Shown: positions 50,597-60,478 of the stretch, piece after piece
Layout of the letters: each line of letters starts with the position of its first letter
Numbering within the stretch: the stretch's first letter is position 1
Source of the DNA: Paenibacillus phyllosphaerae
GTDB taxonomy: Bacteria; Bacillota; Bacilli; Paenibacillales; Paenibacillaceae
Direction of reading: 5' to 3'
NCBI RefSeq assembly: GCF_014192105.1
Contig: NZ_JACHXK010000002.1
Coordinates: 11,113-75,112, forward strand
DNA: 64,000 nt
Position numbers and translations under genes: made by a program
Notes under the pieces: generated by a model
The model's input: the letters and a program-made list of their open reading frames with translations, nothing else
Told to the model about the DNA's origin: nothing
Databases searched by the model: none

Positions 50597-52852
50597 ATGA
50601 AAAGAGGAACCACGTTCTTACGGATATTCGCCTCCATCCTTATCCTCGGCATTAGCCTTGTAGCCAGCTTCGGCACGTATATCTACATGTCGACGATGCA
50701 CTCGGTCATCGACCGGGAAGCCGGCAGCAAGCAAAGCTTCATCTCCCAGACGAGGAATAGTCTGGAGCAAAAGATCAAAACAATTGAATACGCTTTCAGT
50801 ACCTATAGTACCACAAGTTCGTTCCGCGATGTCATCCAACATCCGATTACGGAGCAGGATTTCGACGCTTACCGCAACGTGAACACGCAGCTCAATTATA
50901 TCGCTTCGATGGGGCTGGAAGGCGCTCAATATACGCTGATCAGCCTGGTGGAGAACTGGGAGATTGCGGGTGGCAAGCTGTCGCAGTTATCCGCCTTGAA
51001 GAAGTCGGAGCTTGTGGATTCCTATATTACCGGACAGCAGCGCGGCCTGTTCTGGCTGCCTACCGACAGCGGGCTTCGCTTCGTCTATACGCTGCCGGCA
51101 TTCTCGAACAAGAAGGAAGCCCTTGCGCTGGCCGATCTGTCGCTTAGCAACCTCGATCGGATGCTGCGCACCGACGATAGCTCGACGATCTTCATCTTGA
51201 ACAGCGACGGCGAGGTACTGTACGAGAATGAGCCGCTTGCGCTGCCGCGGGAACAGCTGGGAGACTTGGCGTTGCAGGTAGCCGATGGCAACCGCGAACG
51301 GAGCGGGATCTATGAGCTGACCGGCAAGGAAGCGGCGAACGCGGACATCGTCTATGCCAGATCCGATTACAACAATTGGATCTACGCGACGCTGCTGAAG
51401 CCGGAGGAGACGACCGAGGCGCTTCGCGCGACCCGGTTCGGCTTGATCCTGATGGGACTCGTCATTACGGCCCTCATTACGGTCATTGCTTATTTTATCG
51501 CGTATTATTTTGCCAACTCGATCAAGCGCATTCAGCGCCGGCTGCCGAGCACGGCATCGGCCGCGTCGAACGTCAAGAGCAACGACATCGACTGGATCGT
51601 GGAATCCATCGACGCGATCATCGACGAGAAGAAGAGCCTCGAAGGCCTCATGGAGTCCGAACTGCCGAAGCTGGAATCGTATCTGGTCCAGAATCTGTTC
51701 CGCGGACGCGTCGCGCCGGTGGATCTCGAGCATCAGCTGCAGCGTTTCGGGTATCGGCTCGATCCCGGCTGCAAGTATACGGTCATGCTGATCCAACTGG
51801 ACAGCTACGGGGGCCGTGATGCAGCGGACAAGGACATGCTGCTGCTCGGACTGAACCGGATGATCGAAGAGACCGTGCCCGCCGAGCATCGCTTGCAGCC
51901 GATCGTCCTGAACGAGAACACGCAGGCGACGATTCTGACGCTGCGGGAACGGTCGGAGGAAGACAGCCAGCGCTGGCTGATGGCGACGGCGAAGGCCGCG
52001 GTACGCCATGCCAGGGACTACCTCAAAGTATCGATCAGCGTCGGGTTCAGCAGTCTGTACGAGGACTTGGCCACCGGCAGCAAGGAAGCGTGCGAGATGG
52101 GCAAGCAGGCGTTGCATCAGCGGCTCAATCTCGGCAAGGAATCGATCATTTTCTACGAGGACGTGTCCGGTCTCATCTCCGGTCCCGTCGTGCTCCATTA
52201 CCCGACGCAGCTGGAGAATGCGCTGTTCGACGCGATCCGGCTCGGCGACGAGTTGGGCGTCACCGGCGCGCTGTACCCGTTCCTGGCCGAGATGATGAAG
52301 ACGAGCAAGAACTCGACCGACTTCGAGATGACGCTCATCCGCCTGGTCAATAACCTGATTCAGCTCGAGCAGCTGCTCGGCATTCAGGTGCTGCTCACGC
52401 CGGACAACAGCTCGCTTTTCCACCGGCTGCTGCAGATCCGCAATCCGGAGGAGATCGAGCGGATTCTGATCGAGGAAGCGATTCATCCGATGGTCCGTTG
52501 CATGAAGGAGAAGACGAACCGCCAATTCCGGTCGCTGTCCGACCAGATCGCCGCCATCGTGCGCAGCGAATATGACCAGGAGCTGTCGCTCGAGCTCATA
52601 GCCGATCGGCTGCACTACAATCCGAACTATCTGAGCAGCATCTTCCGCAAGGAGTTCGGCATCACGTTCAGCGAATATTTGATGAACTACCGGTTGGAGA
52701 TGGCCAAGAAGTGGCTGACCGAGACGGACTTGCCCGTCAAGGATATCGCCGAGCGGCTGCAGTATCAGAACCCGCAGAATTTCATTCGTTCGTTCCGCAA
52801 AAAAGAAAATATGACGCCTGGCGTTTACCGGAAAGAAAGGCAAAGCTCTTAG
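50597..52852 (+). CDS. YesS-like membrane-bound AraC regulator
   Basis: A 751-residue protein from the ATG at 50597, six bases after AAAGGAG (an in-frame ATG at 50576 lies before that site). Two membrane segments (about 10-32 and 285-308) enclose an extracytoplasmic sensor. A long cytoplasmic region follows, ending in an AraC double helix-turn-helix (about 645-745; NPNYLSSIFRKEFGITFSEYLMNYRL, YQNPQNFIRSFRKKENMTPGVYRK). This is the layout of B. subtilis YesS, activator of the rhamnogalacturonan genes: one-component sensing across the membrane. It should control the permease, lipoprotein and hydrolase genes to its right. Confidence 0.92.
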   Translation: MKRGTTFLRIFASILILGISLVASFGTYIYMSTMHSVIDREAGSKQSFISQTRNSLEQKIKTIEYAFSTYSTTSSFRDVIQHPITEQDFDAYRNVNTQLNYIASMGLEGAQYTLISLVENWEIAGGKLSQLSALKKSELVDSYITGQQRGLFWLPTDSGLRFVYTLPAFSNKKEALALADLSLSNLDRMLRTDDSSTIFILNSDGEVLYENEPLALPREQLGDLALQVADGNRERSGIYELTGKEAANADIVYARSDYNNWIYATLLKPEETTEALRATRFGLILMGLVITALITVIAYFIAYYFANSIKRIQRRLPSTASAASNVKSNDIDWIVESIDAIIDEKKSLEGLMESELPKLESYLVQNLFRGRVAPVDLEHQLQRFGYRLDPGCKYTVMLIQLDSYGGRDAADKDMLLLGLNRMIEETVPAEHRLQPIVLNENTQATILTLRERSEEDSQRWLMATAKAAVRHARDYLKVSISVGFSSLYEDLATGSKEACEMGKQALHQRLNLGKESIIFYEDVSGLISGPVVLHYPTQLENALFDAIRLGDELGVTGALYPFLAEMMKTSKNSTDFEMTLIRLVNNLIQLEQLLGIQVLLTPDNSSLFHRLLQIRNPEEIERILIEEAIHPMVRCMKEKTNRQFRSLSDQIAAIVRSEYDQELSLELIADRLHYNPNYLSSIFRKEFGITFSEYLMNYRLEMAKKWLTETDLPVKDIAERLQYQNPQNFIRSFRKKENMTPGVYRKERQSS

Positions 52853-52923
52853 CCGCCCAAGCATAATTGTGAATGCCGGCGGCAGGAGCCAGGCTCAAGT
52901 CTGCATCCGTCAACCGCGCAAGG

Positions 52924-52956
52924 AAGCCGCAGCCCGATAAGGACTAGCGGCTTTTT
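52924..52956 (+). terminator. Terminator after the YesS-like gene
   Basis: Stem AAGCCGC/GCGGCTT with 16-nt loop, followed by a five-T run. Confidence 0.75.
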
Positions 52957-52986
52957 GAAATTCAAGAGATCTTCACGCTGATCCGG

Positions 52987-53871
52987 CTATCCTTTCACGG
53001 CTCCGATCAGGGCGCCTTTGACGAAATGCTTCTGCACGAACGGATAGGCGATCAGCATCGGAATCGTCGCGACGACGATAACGGCCATCTTGATCGTCTG
53101 CGCCGGCGGGATGACGTCGACCGAAGTGCTCTCCGCCTGCATGCCGCTGGAGACGATGACGATCTGTCTGAGCAGCACTTGGATCGGCCATTTGGTCGAG
53201 TCGGTAATGTAGAGGATCGCGTTCATATACGTGTTCCAATAGGTAACGGCGTAGAACAGCGAGATCGTGGCGATCGACGGGATGGCGAGCGGCAGCATGA
53301 TTTTGAAGAAGACGCCGAAGTCGTTCGAGCCGTCGATCTTGGCGGATTCCTCGAGCCCCTCGGGAAGCGCCTGGAAGAAGTTGCGCATGATGATCAGATT
53401 GAATGCATTGACGGCTACCGGCACGATCATCGACCAATAGGAATCGATGAGGCCGAAATATTTGACGACGAGGAAGGTCGGGATCATGCCGCCGGAGAAC
53501 AGCATCGAGAAGACGACGACGAAGTTAATGAAGTCGCGGCCGTACAGATATTTGCGGGACAGGCCGTAGGCCATGAGAGCGGTCAGCGCCATGCTGACGA
53601 CCGTGCCGACGACCGTGACGCCGATCGATACGCCGAGACCTTTGAATATGGTAGGCGTCGATAAGATGTAGCGGTAAGCGTCCAGCGAGAAGGTCGTCGG
53701 GAACAGGATGAACTTCTTGGCGACCACCTCCTCCGTCGTCGCGAACGAGCTGACGAAGACGTTGAGGAACGGGACGAGACAGATCAGTGCAAGCAGCGCC
53801 AGTACCGTATGGTTGACCGCTTGAAACAGCCGGCTGCCTAGCGATTCTTTTTTGAACGATGATGACGACAT
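52987..53871 (-). CDS. ABC transporter permease (YesQ/YtcP-like)
   Basis: A 294-residue permease from the ATG at 53871, which follows AAGGAGG; the frame extends to 53970 without a site. Six helices, EAA-type loop (LEESAKIDGSNDFGVFFKIMLPL) and the KHFVKGALIGAVKG tail. It is the inner-membrane partner of the permease at 54161 but lies on the opposite strand, unlike the usual co-transcribed order. Part of the rhamnogalacturonan or pectin oligosaccharide importer by context. Confidence 0.92.
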   Translation of the reverse strand: MSSSSFKKESLGSRLFQAVNHTVLALLALICLVPFLNVFVSSFATTEEVVAKKFILFPTTFSLDAYRYILSTPTIFKGLGVSIGVTVVGTVVSMALTALMAYGLSRKYLYGRDFINFVVVFSMLFSGGMIPTFLVVKYFGLIDSYWSMIVPVAVNAFNLIIMRNFFQALPEGLEESAKIDGSNDFGVFFKIMLPLAIPSIATISLFYAVTYWNTYMNAILYITDSTKWPIQVLLRQIVIVSSGMQAESTSVDVIPPAQTIKMAVIVVATIPMLIAYPFVQKHFVKGALIGAVKG

Positions 53872-54160
53872 GCGGTTGTCCTCCTTAGTGGGTGCGAGAT
53901 AATTCGACTGTAGCAAGGGGGAGCGATTCCGTATATAATCCGCAGCCGAGGAGTTGTCTGGTAGCGTCACCCGGGCCGATTACAGGGGCATGGAGGGCGA
54001 TAATCATCAGCTTATCCCGTGCTCACAAGCCCAGATACGCACCGTGAAAACCGCATAACGACGGGGTTTGCGGTTGGAGATGGGCAAATGATTATGTACG
54101 GAATGCCCAAAAACGCCTACGCTTGAGTCATCAAGGCAGCGCTTACAAGGAGGCAATCGC
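53872..54160. promoter_or_regulatory. Divergent promoter region of the split permease pair
   Basis: No gene in 289 bp. Seen here: a TATAAT at 53934-53939, an inverted repeat TGGGCA/TGCCCA (54081-54086 and 54104-54109) and a cre-like sequence read leftward as TGTAAGCGCTGCCT (54134-54147), which touches the ribosome site of the rightward permease gene. The YesS-like regulator probably acts here. Confidence 0.4.
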
Positions 54161-55126
54161 ATGAAAGAATCGACGGCGGCAGCGGTCCCGCTCTCAATCG
54201 CTCCCGTTCGCAAGAAGAGAGCTGCGTACCATTGGAAGGGGATCCGCCGGAACAAACTTCTCTATCTTATGATCCTGCCCGGCTTCCTCTATTTTATCGC
54301 TTTTAAGTATTTGCCGATGGGGGGCTTGGTCATCGCGTTCCAGGATTACCAGCCTTACCTTGGCGTCGCGGACAGTCCATGGGTAGGCTTCAAACATTTT
54401 ATCCGCCTGTTCACGGAGCCGACCTTCATGATGCTGCTGCGCAATACGCTCGTCCTGTTCGCGATGAACATCATCTTCTTCTTCCCGCTGCCGATCATCC
54501 TGGCGCTTATGCTTAACGAGGTCAGGCACCGGTTCTTCAAGAGCGCCGTGCAGACGATCATCTACATTCCCCATTTTTTGTCCTGGGTTATTATCGTCTC
54601 GATCTGTTACGTCTTCTTAACGGTGGACGGGGGCGTGCTGAACGAACTGTTGGCCAGCGTCGGACTGCCGAAGGTCAGCTTCCTGACCTCGCCGGAGTGG
54701 CTGCGAGCGATGTACATCGGCCAGATCATCTGGAAGGAGCTCGGCTGGTCAACGATTATCTTCATCTCGGCCATCACGGTCGTCGACACGCAGCTATACG
54801 AAGCGGCGGAGATGGACGGCGCAGGGCGTCTGCGCAAAATGTGGCATGTGACGCTGCCCGCGATCCGTCCGGTCATCATCACGCTGCTCATCCTGAAGAT
54901 CGGCAGTACGCTGGACCTCGGCTTCGAGCATATGTACCTGCTGCTCAACTCCCTCAACCGGGAGGTTGCGGAGATCTTCGATACGTACATCTATACGGCG
55001 GGCCTCAAGAACGGCCAGCTCAGCTACAGTACGACGGTCGGTTTGTTCAAAGGTCTGGTCGGCCTCATCCTGGTCGTGGCTGCGAACAAGCTTGCCAGGA
55101 AGATGGGCGAAGACGGCGTGTATTAA
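54161..55126 (+). CDS. ABC transporter permease (YesP/LplB-like)
   Basis: A 321-residue permease, AAGGAGG eight bases before the ATG. Lys/Arg-rich cytoplasmic start, six helices, EAA loop (YEAAEMDGAGRLRKMWHVTLP, about 212-232). First gene of a rightward run through 63128. No ATPase gene is present in the locus. Confidence 0.92.
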   Translation: MKESTAAAVPLSIAPVRKKRAAYHWKGIRRNKLLYLMILPGFLYFIAFKYLPMGGLVIAFQDYQPYLGVADSPWVGFKHFIRLFTEPTFMMLLRNTLVLFAMNIIFFFPLPIILALMLNEVRHRFFKSAVQTIIYIPHFLSWVIIVSICYVFLTVDGGVLNELLASVGLPKVSFLTSPEWLRAMYIGQIIWKELGWSTIIFISAITVVDTQLYEAAEMDGAGRLRKMWHVTLPAIRPVIITLLILKIGSTLDLGFEHMYLLLNSLNREVAEIFDTYIYTAGLKNGQLSYSTTVGLFKGLVGLILVVAANKLARKMGEDGVY

Positions 55127-55249
55127 TCGTTCGTGCCGATGCCTCGTTGCACGTGCGACAAGTTGGAATTCTAACCGTGACCGCAAGCGGCGCGGACGGA
55201 AGATAGAGCATGACCATCTCAATTACTGAAACCAAAGGGGAATGGGACC

Positions 55250-56803
55250 ATGGACAAAAGAAAAATGAAGCAAGCAGCGCTGCTGCTCCTCGGCAGTACT
55301 TTGCTGCTTAGCGCCTGCAGCAGCGGCGGCAACGGTAATGGCAATGCGAATACAGGCAACGAGGGCAGCTCCTCCGCCGCTCCCAATACATCCGGCACAG
55401 AGGAGAAGAATGCGGAGCCGGCCAAGATCTCCTGGCTCAACATTCTGCACACCGCTTCGCCGCCGACCGATACGGTGCTGGACAAAATCGAAGAGCTGAC
55501 TAACACGGAGCTGAGCTTCTCCTGGGTTCCGGATGCGTCCAAGGAAGAGCGGATCAATACGTCGCTCGCGTCCAACTCGCTGGCGGATATCGTTACGCTT
55601 ACCATTCTGGACAATTCGTCCGTGCGCAGCGCGCTGAAATCCGGCATGTTCTGGGATGTCGGCCCGTTCCTCGACGAATTCCCGAACCTGAAGACGATCT
55701 CGCAGGATGTCCGGGATTCGGCTTCCATTGAAGGCAAGCTGTATGGCGTTCCGTTCCAGAAGGCAATGGCCCGCAACGGCGTCATCATCCGCAAGGATTG
55801 GCTCGATAAGCTGGGGCTGCCGGTTCCCAAGACGACCGATGAGCTGATGAACGTCGCCAAGGCGTTCACCGAGCAGGATCCGGACGGCAACGGCCAGAAG
55901 GACACGACCGGCTTCATGGACCGCAGCGATCTCGTTTATGGCGTATTCAAGACGGTCGGCTCCTACTTCGGCGTGCCGAACATCTGGAAGGTCGAAGACG
56001 GCAAGGCGATACCGGAATTCACCACCGACAATTACATCGCTACGATGGACTACATGAAGCAGCTGTACGATAACGGCTTGATCAACCAGGATTTCGCCGT
56101 GACGGCGAAGACCGACCAGCAGCAGAAGTTCGCGCAAGGCAAGGCGGGCATCTACGTCGGCGCCCTGTTCGACAGCAAGAACCTCTTGAACATGTCCAAA
56201 GGCGTGCAGGACAACATGGAGCTGGTGATGGTGAACGATATTACAGCTCCAGGCCAAGAGCGCGGCATCTGGGCCGGCAACAACGGCATCGGCGGCCTTC
56301 TCTCCTTCCCGAGAACGGACGTGAAGGATGAGGCGGAGCTGAAGACGGTGCTGAACTTCGTGGATCAACTGATGGGCGAAGAAATCTACAGCCTGATGAC
56401 GTATGGCATCGAGGGCGTGCACTATACCGCCGATGCGGACAAAGCGGTCACGATTACGGACACGACGCTGTGGCAGCAGGAAGTTCAGCCGTTCGCATCC
56501 TCCCGTCCGAGCGAAGTCGGCTACACGATTCACGATGCCGATCCGCTGAAGAAAGAGGCGGACCGCCTGATCGCGGACAATGCCAATTACGCGATCCTTA
56601 ATCCGTTCTATTCGCTCGAATCGGCGACCTGGTCGTCGCAAGGCTCCGAGCTGCAGAAAATCATGACGGACGCGACGTACAAGTATATCCTGGGCAAAGC
56701 GACCCTCGACGAGTTCAAGGCGTCGATCGACAAGTGGATGAAGTCCGGCGGCAGCGCAGTCATCAGCGAATATGAAGCTGCTTATAAGGCGGTAAAAGGG
56801 TAA
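55250..56803 (+). CDS. Pectin-oligosaccharide ABC transporter binding lipoprotein (YesO/LplA-like)
   Basis: A 517-residue lipoprotein with lipobox Cys23 (LLLSAC) and a Gly/Asn/Ser-rich linker. The body shows the family's ISWLNILHT start, a DPDGNGQKDTTG loop at about 205-216 and TITDTTLWQQEVQPF late. It delivers a substrate to the permeases at 54161 and 52987. A terminator-like hairpin after the gene probably makes it more abundant than the downstream enzymes. Confidence 0.92.
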   Translation: MDKRKMKQAALLLLGSTLLLSACSSGGNGNGNANTGNEGSSSAAPNTSGTEEKNAEPAKISWLNILHTASPPTDTVLDKIEELTNTELSFSWVPDASKEERINTSLASNSLADIVTLTILDNSSVRSALKSGMFWDVGPFLDEFPNLKTISQDVRDSASIEGKLYGVPFQKAMARNGVIIRKDWLDKLGLPVPKTTDELMNVAKAFTEQDPDGNGQKDTTGFMDRSDLVYGVFKTVGSYFGVPNIWKVEDGKAIPEFTTDNYIATMDYMKQLYDNGLINQDFAVTAKTDQQQKFAQGKAGIYVGALFDSKNLLNMSKGVQDNMELVMVNDITAPGQERGIWAGNNGIGGLLSFPRTDVKDEAELKTVLNFVDQLMGEEIYSLMTYGIEGVHYTADADKAVTITDTTLWQQEVQPFASSRPSEVGYTIHDADPLKKEADRLIADNANYAILNPFYSLESATWSSQGSELQKIMTDATYKYILGKATLDEFKASIDKWMKSGGSAVISEYEAAYKAVKG

Positions 56804-56846
56804 GCGATAACAGTCAGGATAAAGCGTTAACGATGAATCAGCACAG

Positions 56847-56891
56847 CGGTCCTGTCCGTCCGGAAGCGACGTAAGCAGGACCGTACTTTTT
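56847..56891 (+). terminator. Attenuator-like terminator between SBP and GH105
   Basis: CGGTCCTG (56847-56854) pairs with CAGGACCG (56876-56883), followed by TACTTTTT. It probably ends part of the transcripts, leaving read-through into the enzyme genes. Confidence 0.6.
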
Positions 56892-56908
56892 ATCCAAGGA
56901 GGTTTATC

Positions 56909-58057
56909 ATGCCGCAATTAAGTGTAGCGATCCGTACGGCTGATACGATCATGTCGAGGACGCCTCTCCTGTCCGAAAGCAAAGGGTATAACGGCAAGTG
57001 GTCCTATGATTATGGCGTCGTGCTTCGGGGATTCCGCCAATTGTGGAAGTTTACGGGCGAGCAGCGGTTCTTCGATTACATTAAAAACAATATGGATGTA
57101 TTCATCGGCAATGACGGCAGTATTAGCGGCTATCGCGCGGACGAATACAACATCGATCATATCAACAACGGCAAGCTGCTGTTCGACCTCTATCGGGAGA
57201 CCGGCGAGGAGAAATACAAGCTTGCGGCATCAGCGCTCCGGGAGCAGCTGCACTCGCATCCCCGCACGTCGGAAGGCGCCTTCTGGCATAAGCAGATCTA
57301 TCCGTATCAAATCTGGCTGGACGGCTTATATATGGGTGCGCCGTTCTACCTCGAATATCTGCTCACGTTCGAAGACGGCGAGGGGCTTGACGACGTGACG
57401 AAGCAGTTCATCCTGTGCGAACGGCATACGAAGGATGAGGCGACGGGATTGCTCTATCATGCGTGGGATGAGAAGCGCGTCCAGCCATGGTGCGATCCGC
57501 TTACCGGGCATTCGCCGTCCTTCTGGGGACGTTCGATGGGCTGGTTCGTCATGGCGCTGGCAGACGTCCTCGAGCTGCTGCCGGTCGATCATCAGGATCG
57601 CGCGGAGATGGAGCGCATTCTGCGCGATACGCTTGGAGCGTTGCGAACCGTCCAGGACCGGGAGACGGGCGTTTGGTATCAGGTGCTCGACCAGGGCGGG
57701 CGCAAAGGCAACTATTTGGAAGCTTCCGCTTCCTCTATGATCACGTTCGCCATTGCCAAAGGGATCCGGCTCGGCGTGCTCGACGCTTCGTGGAACGAGA
57801 CGCTGAATCAAGCGTTTAACGGCCTGATCGCGGAATTCGTGATCGAGACGCAGCAAGGCTGGATCAACCTGAACAAGAACTGCCAGGTTGCGGGCTTGGG
57901 CGGCGAAGACCGCCGGGACGGAACATACGCGTACTATCTGAGCGAGCCGATCATCGTCAATGACCAGAAAGGTCTCGGCGCATTCCTGCAGGCGTGCGCG
58001 GAGGTTGAACACGGTCAGGTGTTGCGGCGTCCGGCACAGGAGGCTGGCCAGGCATGA
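56909..58057 (+). CDS. Unsaturated rhamnogalacturonyl hydrolase (GH105, YesR/YteR-like)
   Basis: A 382-residue cytosolic (alpha/alpha)6-barrel enzyme. Catalytic Asp138 lies in QIWLDGLYMGAPFY, the GH105 signature, with downstream HAWDEKRVQPWCD, SPSFWGRSMGWFVMAL and SASSMITFAIAKG. It hydrates and releases the unsaturated galacturonic acid left by rhamnogalacturonan lyase. AGGAGG precedes the start. The GH28 gene overlaps its end by 4 bp. No lyase is in the window, so substrate must come from an enzyme encoded elsewhere or from other organisms. Confidence 0.93.
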   Translation: MPQLSVAIRTADTIMSRTPLLSESKGYNGKWSYDYGVVLRGFRQLWKFTGEQRFFDYIKNNMDVFIGNDGSISGYRADEYNIDHINNGKLLFDLYRETGEEKYKLAASALREQLHSHPRTSEGAFWHKQIYPYQIWLDGLYMGAPFYLEYLLTFEDGEGLDDVTKQFILCERHTKDEATGLLYHAWDEKRVQPWCDPLTGHSPSFWGRSMGWFVMALADVLELLPVDHQDRAEMERILRDTLGALRTVQDRETGVWYQVLDQGGRKGNYLEASASSMITFAIAKGIRLGVLDASWNETLNQAFNGLIAEFVIETQQGWINLNKNCQVAGLGGEDRRDGTYAYYLSEPIIVNDQKGLGAFLQACAEVEHGQVLRRPAQEAGQA

Positions 58058-59430
58058 GCAGGTACTTGATTACCGATTACGGCGCCGCCCCGGACAGCGA
58101 GGCGCTGGCGACGGCAGCTATTCAAGCGGCGGTCGAGGCTGCTTCGGCCGCTGGCGGCGGTACGGTCGTCGTCCCGGCCGGCGTGTTTCGGACGGGGCCG
58201 ATCCGCCTGCGCAGTTATATCGAGCTCCATCTTAGTCCCGGCGCGGTCCTTGCGTTCAGCTCGGACCCGGCCGATTACGCGCCGGTTGATTCCAGGTGGG
58301 AAGGCGTACGCCGCCAAGTCTATATGTCTTGCATCTACGGCGAGAATCTGGAGCATATCGCCGTCACCGGCTTCGGCAAGCTCGATGGAGGCGGTGAGCC
58401 TTGGTGGCAGCTTCAACGCGACCACCTCGAGCGGCTTGCTTACCCGCGGCCGAAGCTGATCAGTTTCGACCGCTGCCGCCATGTGACGCTGCGCGATCTG
58501 ACGCTCGTGGACTCCCCGAGCTGGACCGTCAATCCGATCGCGTGCGAGGATGTCACGATCGATAATTTGCGGATCTTCAACCCCGCGGATTCCCCGAATA
58601 CGGACGGCATCAATCCGGAATCTTGCCGGAATGTGCGGATCAGCAATTGCCACATCGACGTCGGCGACGATTGCATCACGATCAAATCGGGCACCGAGGA
58701 TACGGAAGAGCGCATCCCGTGCGAGAACATTACCGTCACCGGCTGCACGATGCTGCATGGCCATGGCGGCGTCGTCATCGGCAGCGAGATGAGCGGCAGC
58801 ATCCGGCGCGTGACGATTGCCAATTGCATCTTCATGGGGACCGACCGCGGCATTCGGTTGAAGTCCCGGCGCGGACGCGGCGGCGTCGTGGAAGATATAC
58901 GGGTGAGCAACGTCGTGATGGAGGACGTCATCTGTCCGTTCGTCCTTAATCTCTACTACTTCTGCGGGCCGAAGGGCAAGGACCAGAAGGTGTGGGACAA
59001 AAGTCCGTATCCCGTCGATGAAGGTACGCCGAACTTCAGGCGCATCCACTTCAGCGGCATCACGGCGCGAGGCGTGCAGGCCGCAGCTGGTTTCCTGTAC
59101 GGTCTAGCCGAGCAATACATCAGCGAGATTACCTTCGATCATATCGACATCTCGATGGCGCCGAACCCGGAGCCGGCCTACCCGGCCATGATGGACGGAA
59201 TCGAGAAAATGAGCCGCCGCGGCTTCTATCTCGGCAATGTCCGGGATATTCGCTTCAGCCATGTTACGATCGAGGATCATGACGGGCCGGCGTTCTACCT
59301 TGAGCAGGCCGAAGGGGTGGAACTGGAGGGCTGCCGCTCCGTTCGGATGCGTACGCCGGAGCAGCTCGTGTATCGGGCAGAGGCGGCGAAAGGATCGGTA
59401 CGGGAGTTTGCGGAACAGGGACATGAGTAG
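58054..59430 (+). CDS. Polygalacturonase family GH28, cytosolic
   Basis: A 458-residue right-handed beta-helix protein with no signal peptide. GH28 motifs: NTDG with Asp184, GDDC with Asp205/Asp206, HGHGG with His237, and RLK (268-270). It cleaves galacturonic acid units from pectin fragments, probably as an exo-enzyme given the cytosolic location. Overlap with the GH105 stop (ATGA) indicates coupled translation. Confidence 0.93.
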   Translation: MSRYLITDYGAAPDSEALATAAIQAAVEAASAAGGGTVVVPAGVFRTGPIRLRSYIELHLSPGAVLAFSSDPADYAPVDSRWEGVRRQVYMSCIYGENLEHIAVTGFGKLDGGGEPWWQLQRDHLERLAYPRPKLISFDRCRHVTLRDLTLVDSPSWTVNPIACEDVTIDNLRIFNPADSPNTDGINPESCRNVRISNCHIDVGDDCITIKSGTEDTEERIPCENITVTGCTMLHGHGGVVIGSEMSGSIRRVTIANCIFMGTDRGIRLKSRRGRGGVVEDIRVSNVVMEDVICPFVLNLYYFCGPKGKDQKVWDKSPYPVDEGTPNFRRIHFSGITARGVQAAAGFLYGLAEQYISEITFDHIDISMAPNPEPAYPAMMDGIEKMSRRGFYLGNVRDIRFSHVTIEDHDGPAFYLEQAEGVELEGCRSVRMRTPEQLVYRAEAAKGSVREFAEQGHE

Positions 59431-59500
59431 AGGGGGGCCTGCGATCCAACAGGATGAGCGGCTGGAGAAGCATACTGCCCATGCAGGAGGGGACTAACGC

Positions 59501-60451
59501 ATGAATACACGAATGGAGCTGCTACGGCTGCTTGGCATCGAGGAAGAGCTGCGGTTAGCGGGCTCGCCGATAGTCGGTGCTGCTGGTGTTGACAGTGGCG
59601 AGGGCCTGCGCGTACCGCCGCGTCTTGAGCTGCTGCGCAGCGAAGAGCGAGCTGGGTATCGACTGGAGACGCTGCTGATGGACGTCGGCGACGAGCTGGC
59701 CCCGGTTGATTTGGCGCTGCCGCTTGAAGGCGATGGTCCGTACCCGCTCGTCATCGTGAATCATTCCCATGGCGGCAATTACGACCGCGGCAGACGAGAA
59801 CTGACGGATAGCAGCTCGTATTTGCAGCAGCCTTCTTTCGCCGAGGCGTTAACGTCGATGGGCTATGCGGCATGCTGCATGGATATGCGGCTGTTCAACG
59901 ACCGGAGCGGGAAGACGGAGAGCGAGCTGTTCAAGGAGCTGCTGTGGCACGGGAAAGTGCTATGGGGCCAGATGGTGAAGGATACGATTCGCTTAGTGGA
60001 TGCGATGGCGGCCAGGGAGGATATCGATGCCGCGAGGATCGGCACGCTCGGCATGTCCATGGGCGGCCTCATGTCCTGGTGGTTGGCGGCGTTGGATGAG
60101 CGGATTCAGGTGACGGTCGATATATGCGGGCAGGTAGAGGCCGCAACGCTCATCGCGATGCGGGGACTTGATCATCACGGTCTGTATTCGTACGTTCCCG
60201 GACTGTTGCGATCGTTCCGGACACTCGATATTCAGCGGCTTATCGCGCCTCGGCCGCGCATCAGCCTGAACGGGCGGAGCGACCGCCTCTGTCCGATCGA
60301 AGGCGTGCAGCTGCTCGATGAAGGCCTAAGCGAAGCGTATGCCTCGCTTGATGCGGCGGCAAGCTGGCAATCGGTGCTGACGGGCGCCGGTCACCGCGAG
60401 ACGGCGGAGATGCGAGCCGCCTGGGAACGATTCCTCTCGCGGCGTCTGTAA
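59501..60451 (+). CDS. Alpha/beta hydrolase, probable carbohydrate esterase
   Basis: A 316-residue protein without signal peptide: oxyanion-region NHSHGG (87-92), nucleophile elbow GMSMGG with Ser186, acid likely in NGRSDRLCP and catalytic His in GAGHRET. It resembles the dienelactone hydrolase/acetyl xylan esterase group. In this operon a deacetylase or demethylase of pectin fragments is the reasonable guess. GGAGGGG precedes the ATG. Confidence 0.8.
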   Translation: MNTRMELLRLLGIEEELRLAGSPIVGAAGVDSGEGLRVPPRLELLRSEERAGYRLETLLMDVGDELAPVDLALPLEGDGPYPLVIVNHSHGGNYDRGRRELTDSSSYLQQPSFAEALTSMGYAACCMDMRLFNDRSGKTESELFKELLWHGKVLWGQMVKDTIRLVDAMAAREDIDAARIGTLGMSMGGLMSWWLAALDERIQVTVDICGQVEAATLIAMRGLDHHGLYSYVPGLLRSFRTLDIQRLIAPRPRISLNGRSDRLCPIEGVQLLDEGLSEAYASLDAAASWQSVLTGAGHRETAEMRAAWERFLSRRL

Positions 60452-60478
60452 TTCAGGCAAACGAAAGGAGTCGTGCAA

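Noticed and set aside
54007..54255. 82-codon minus frame between the permease genes
   Set aside because: Overlaps the start of the rightward permease and has no ribosome site or protein features.
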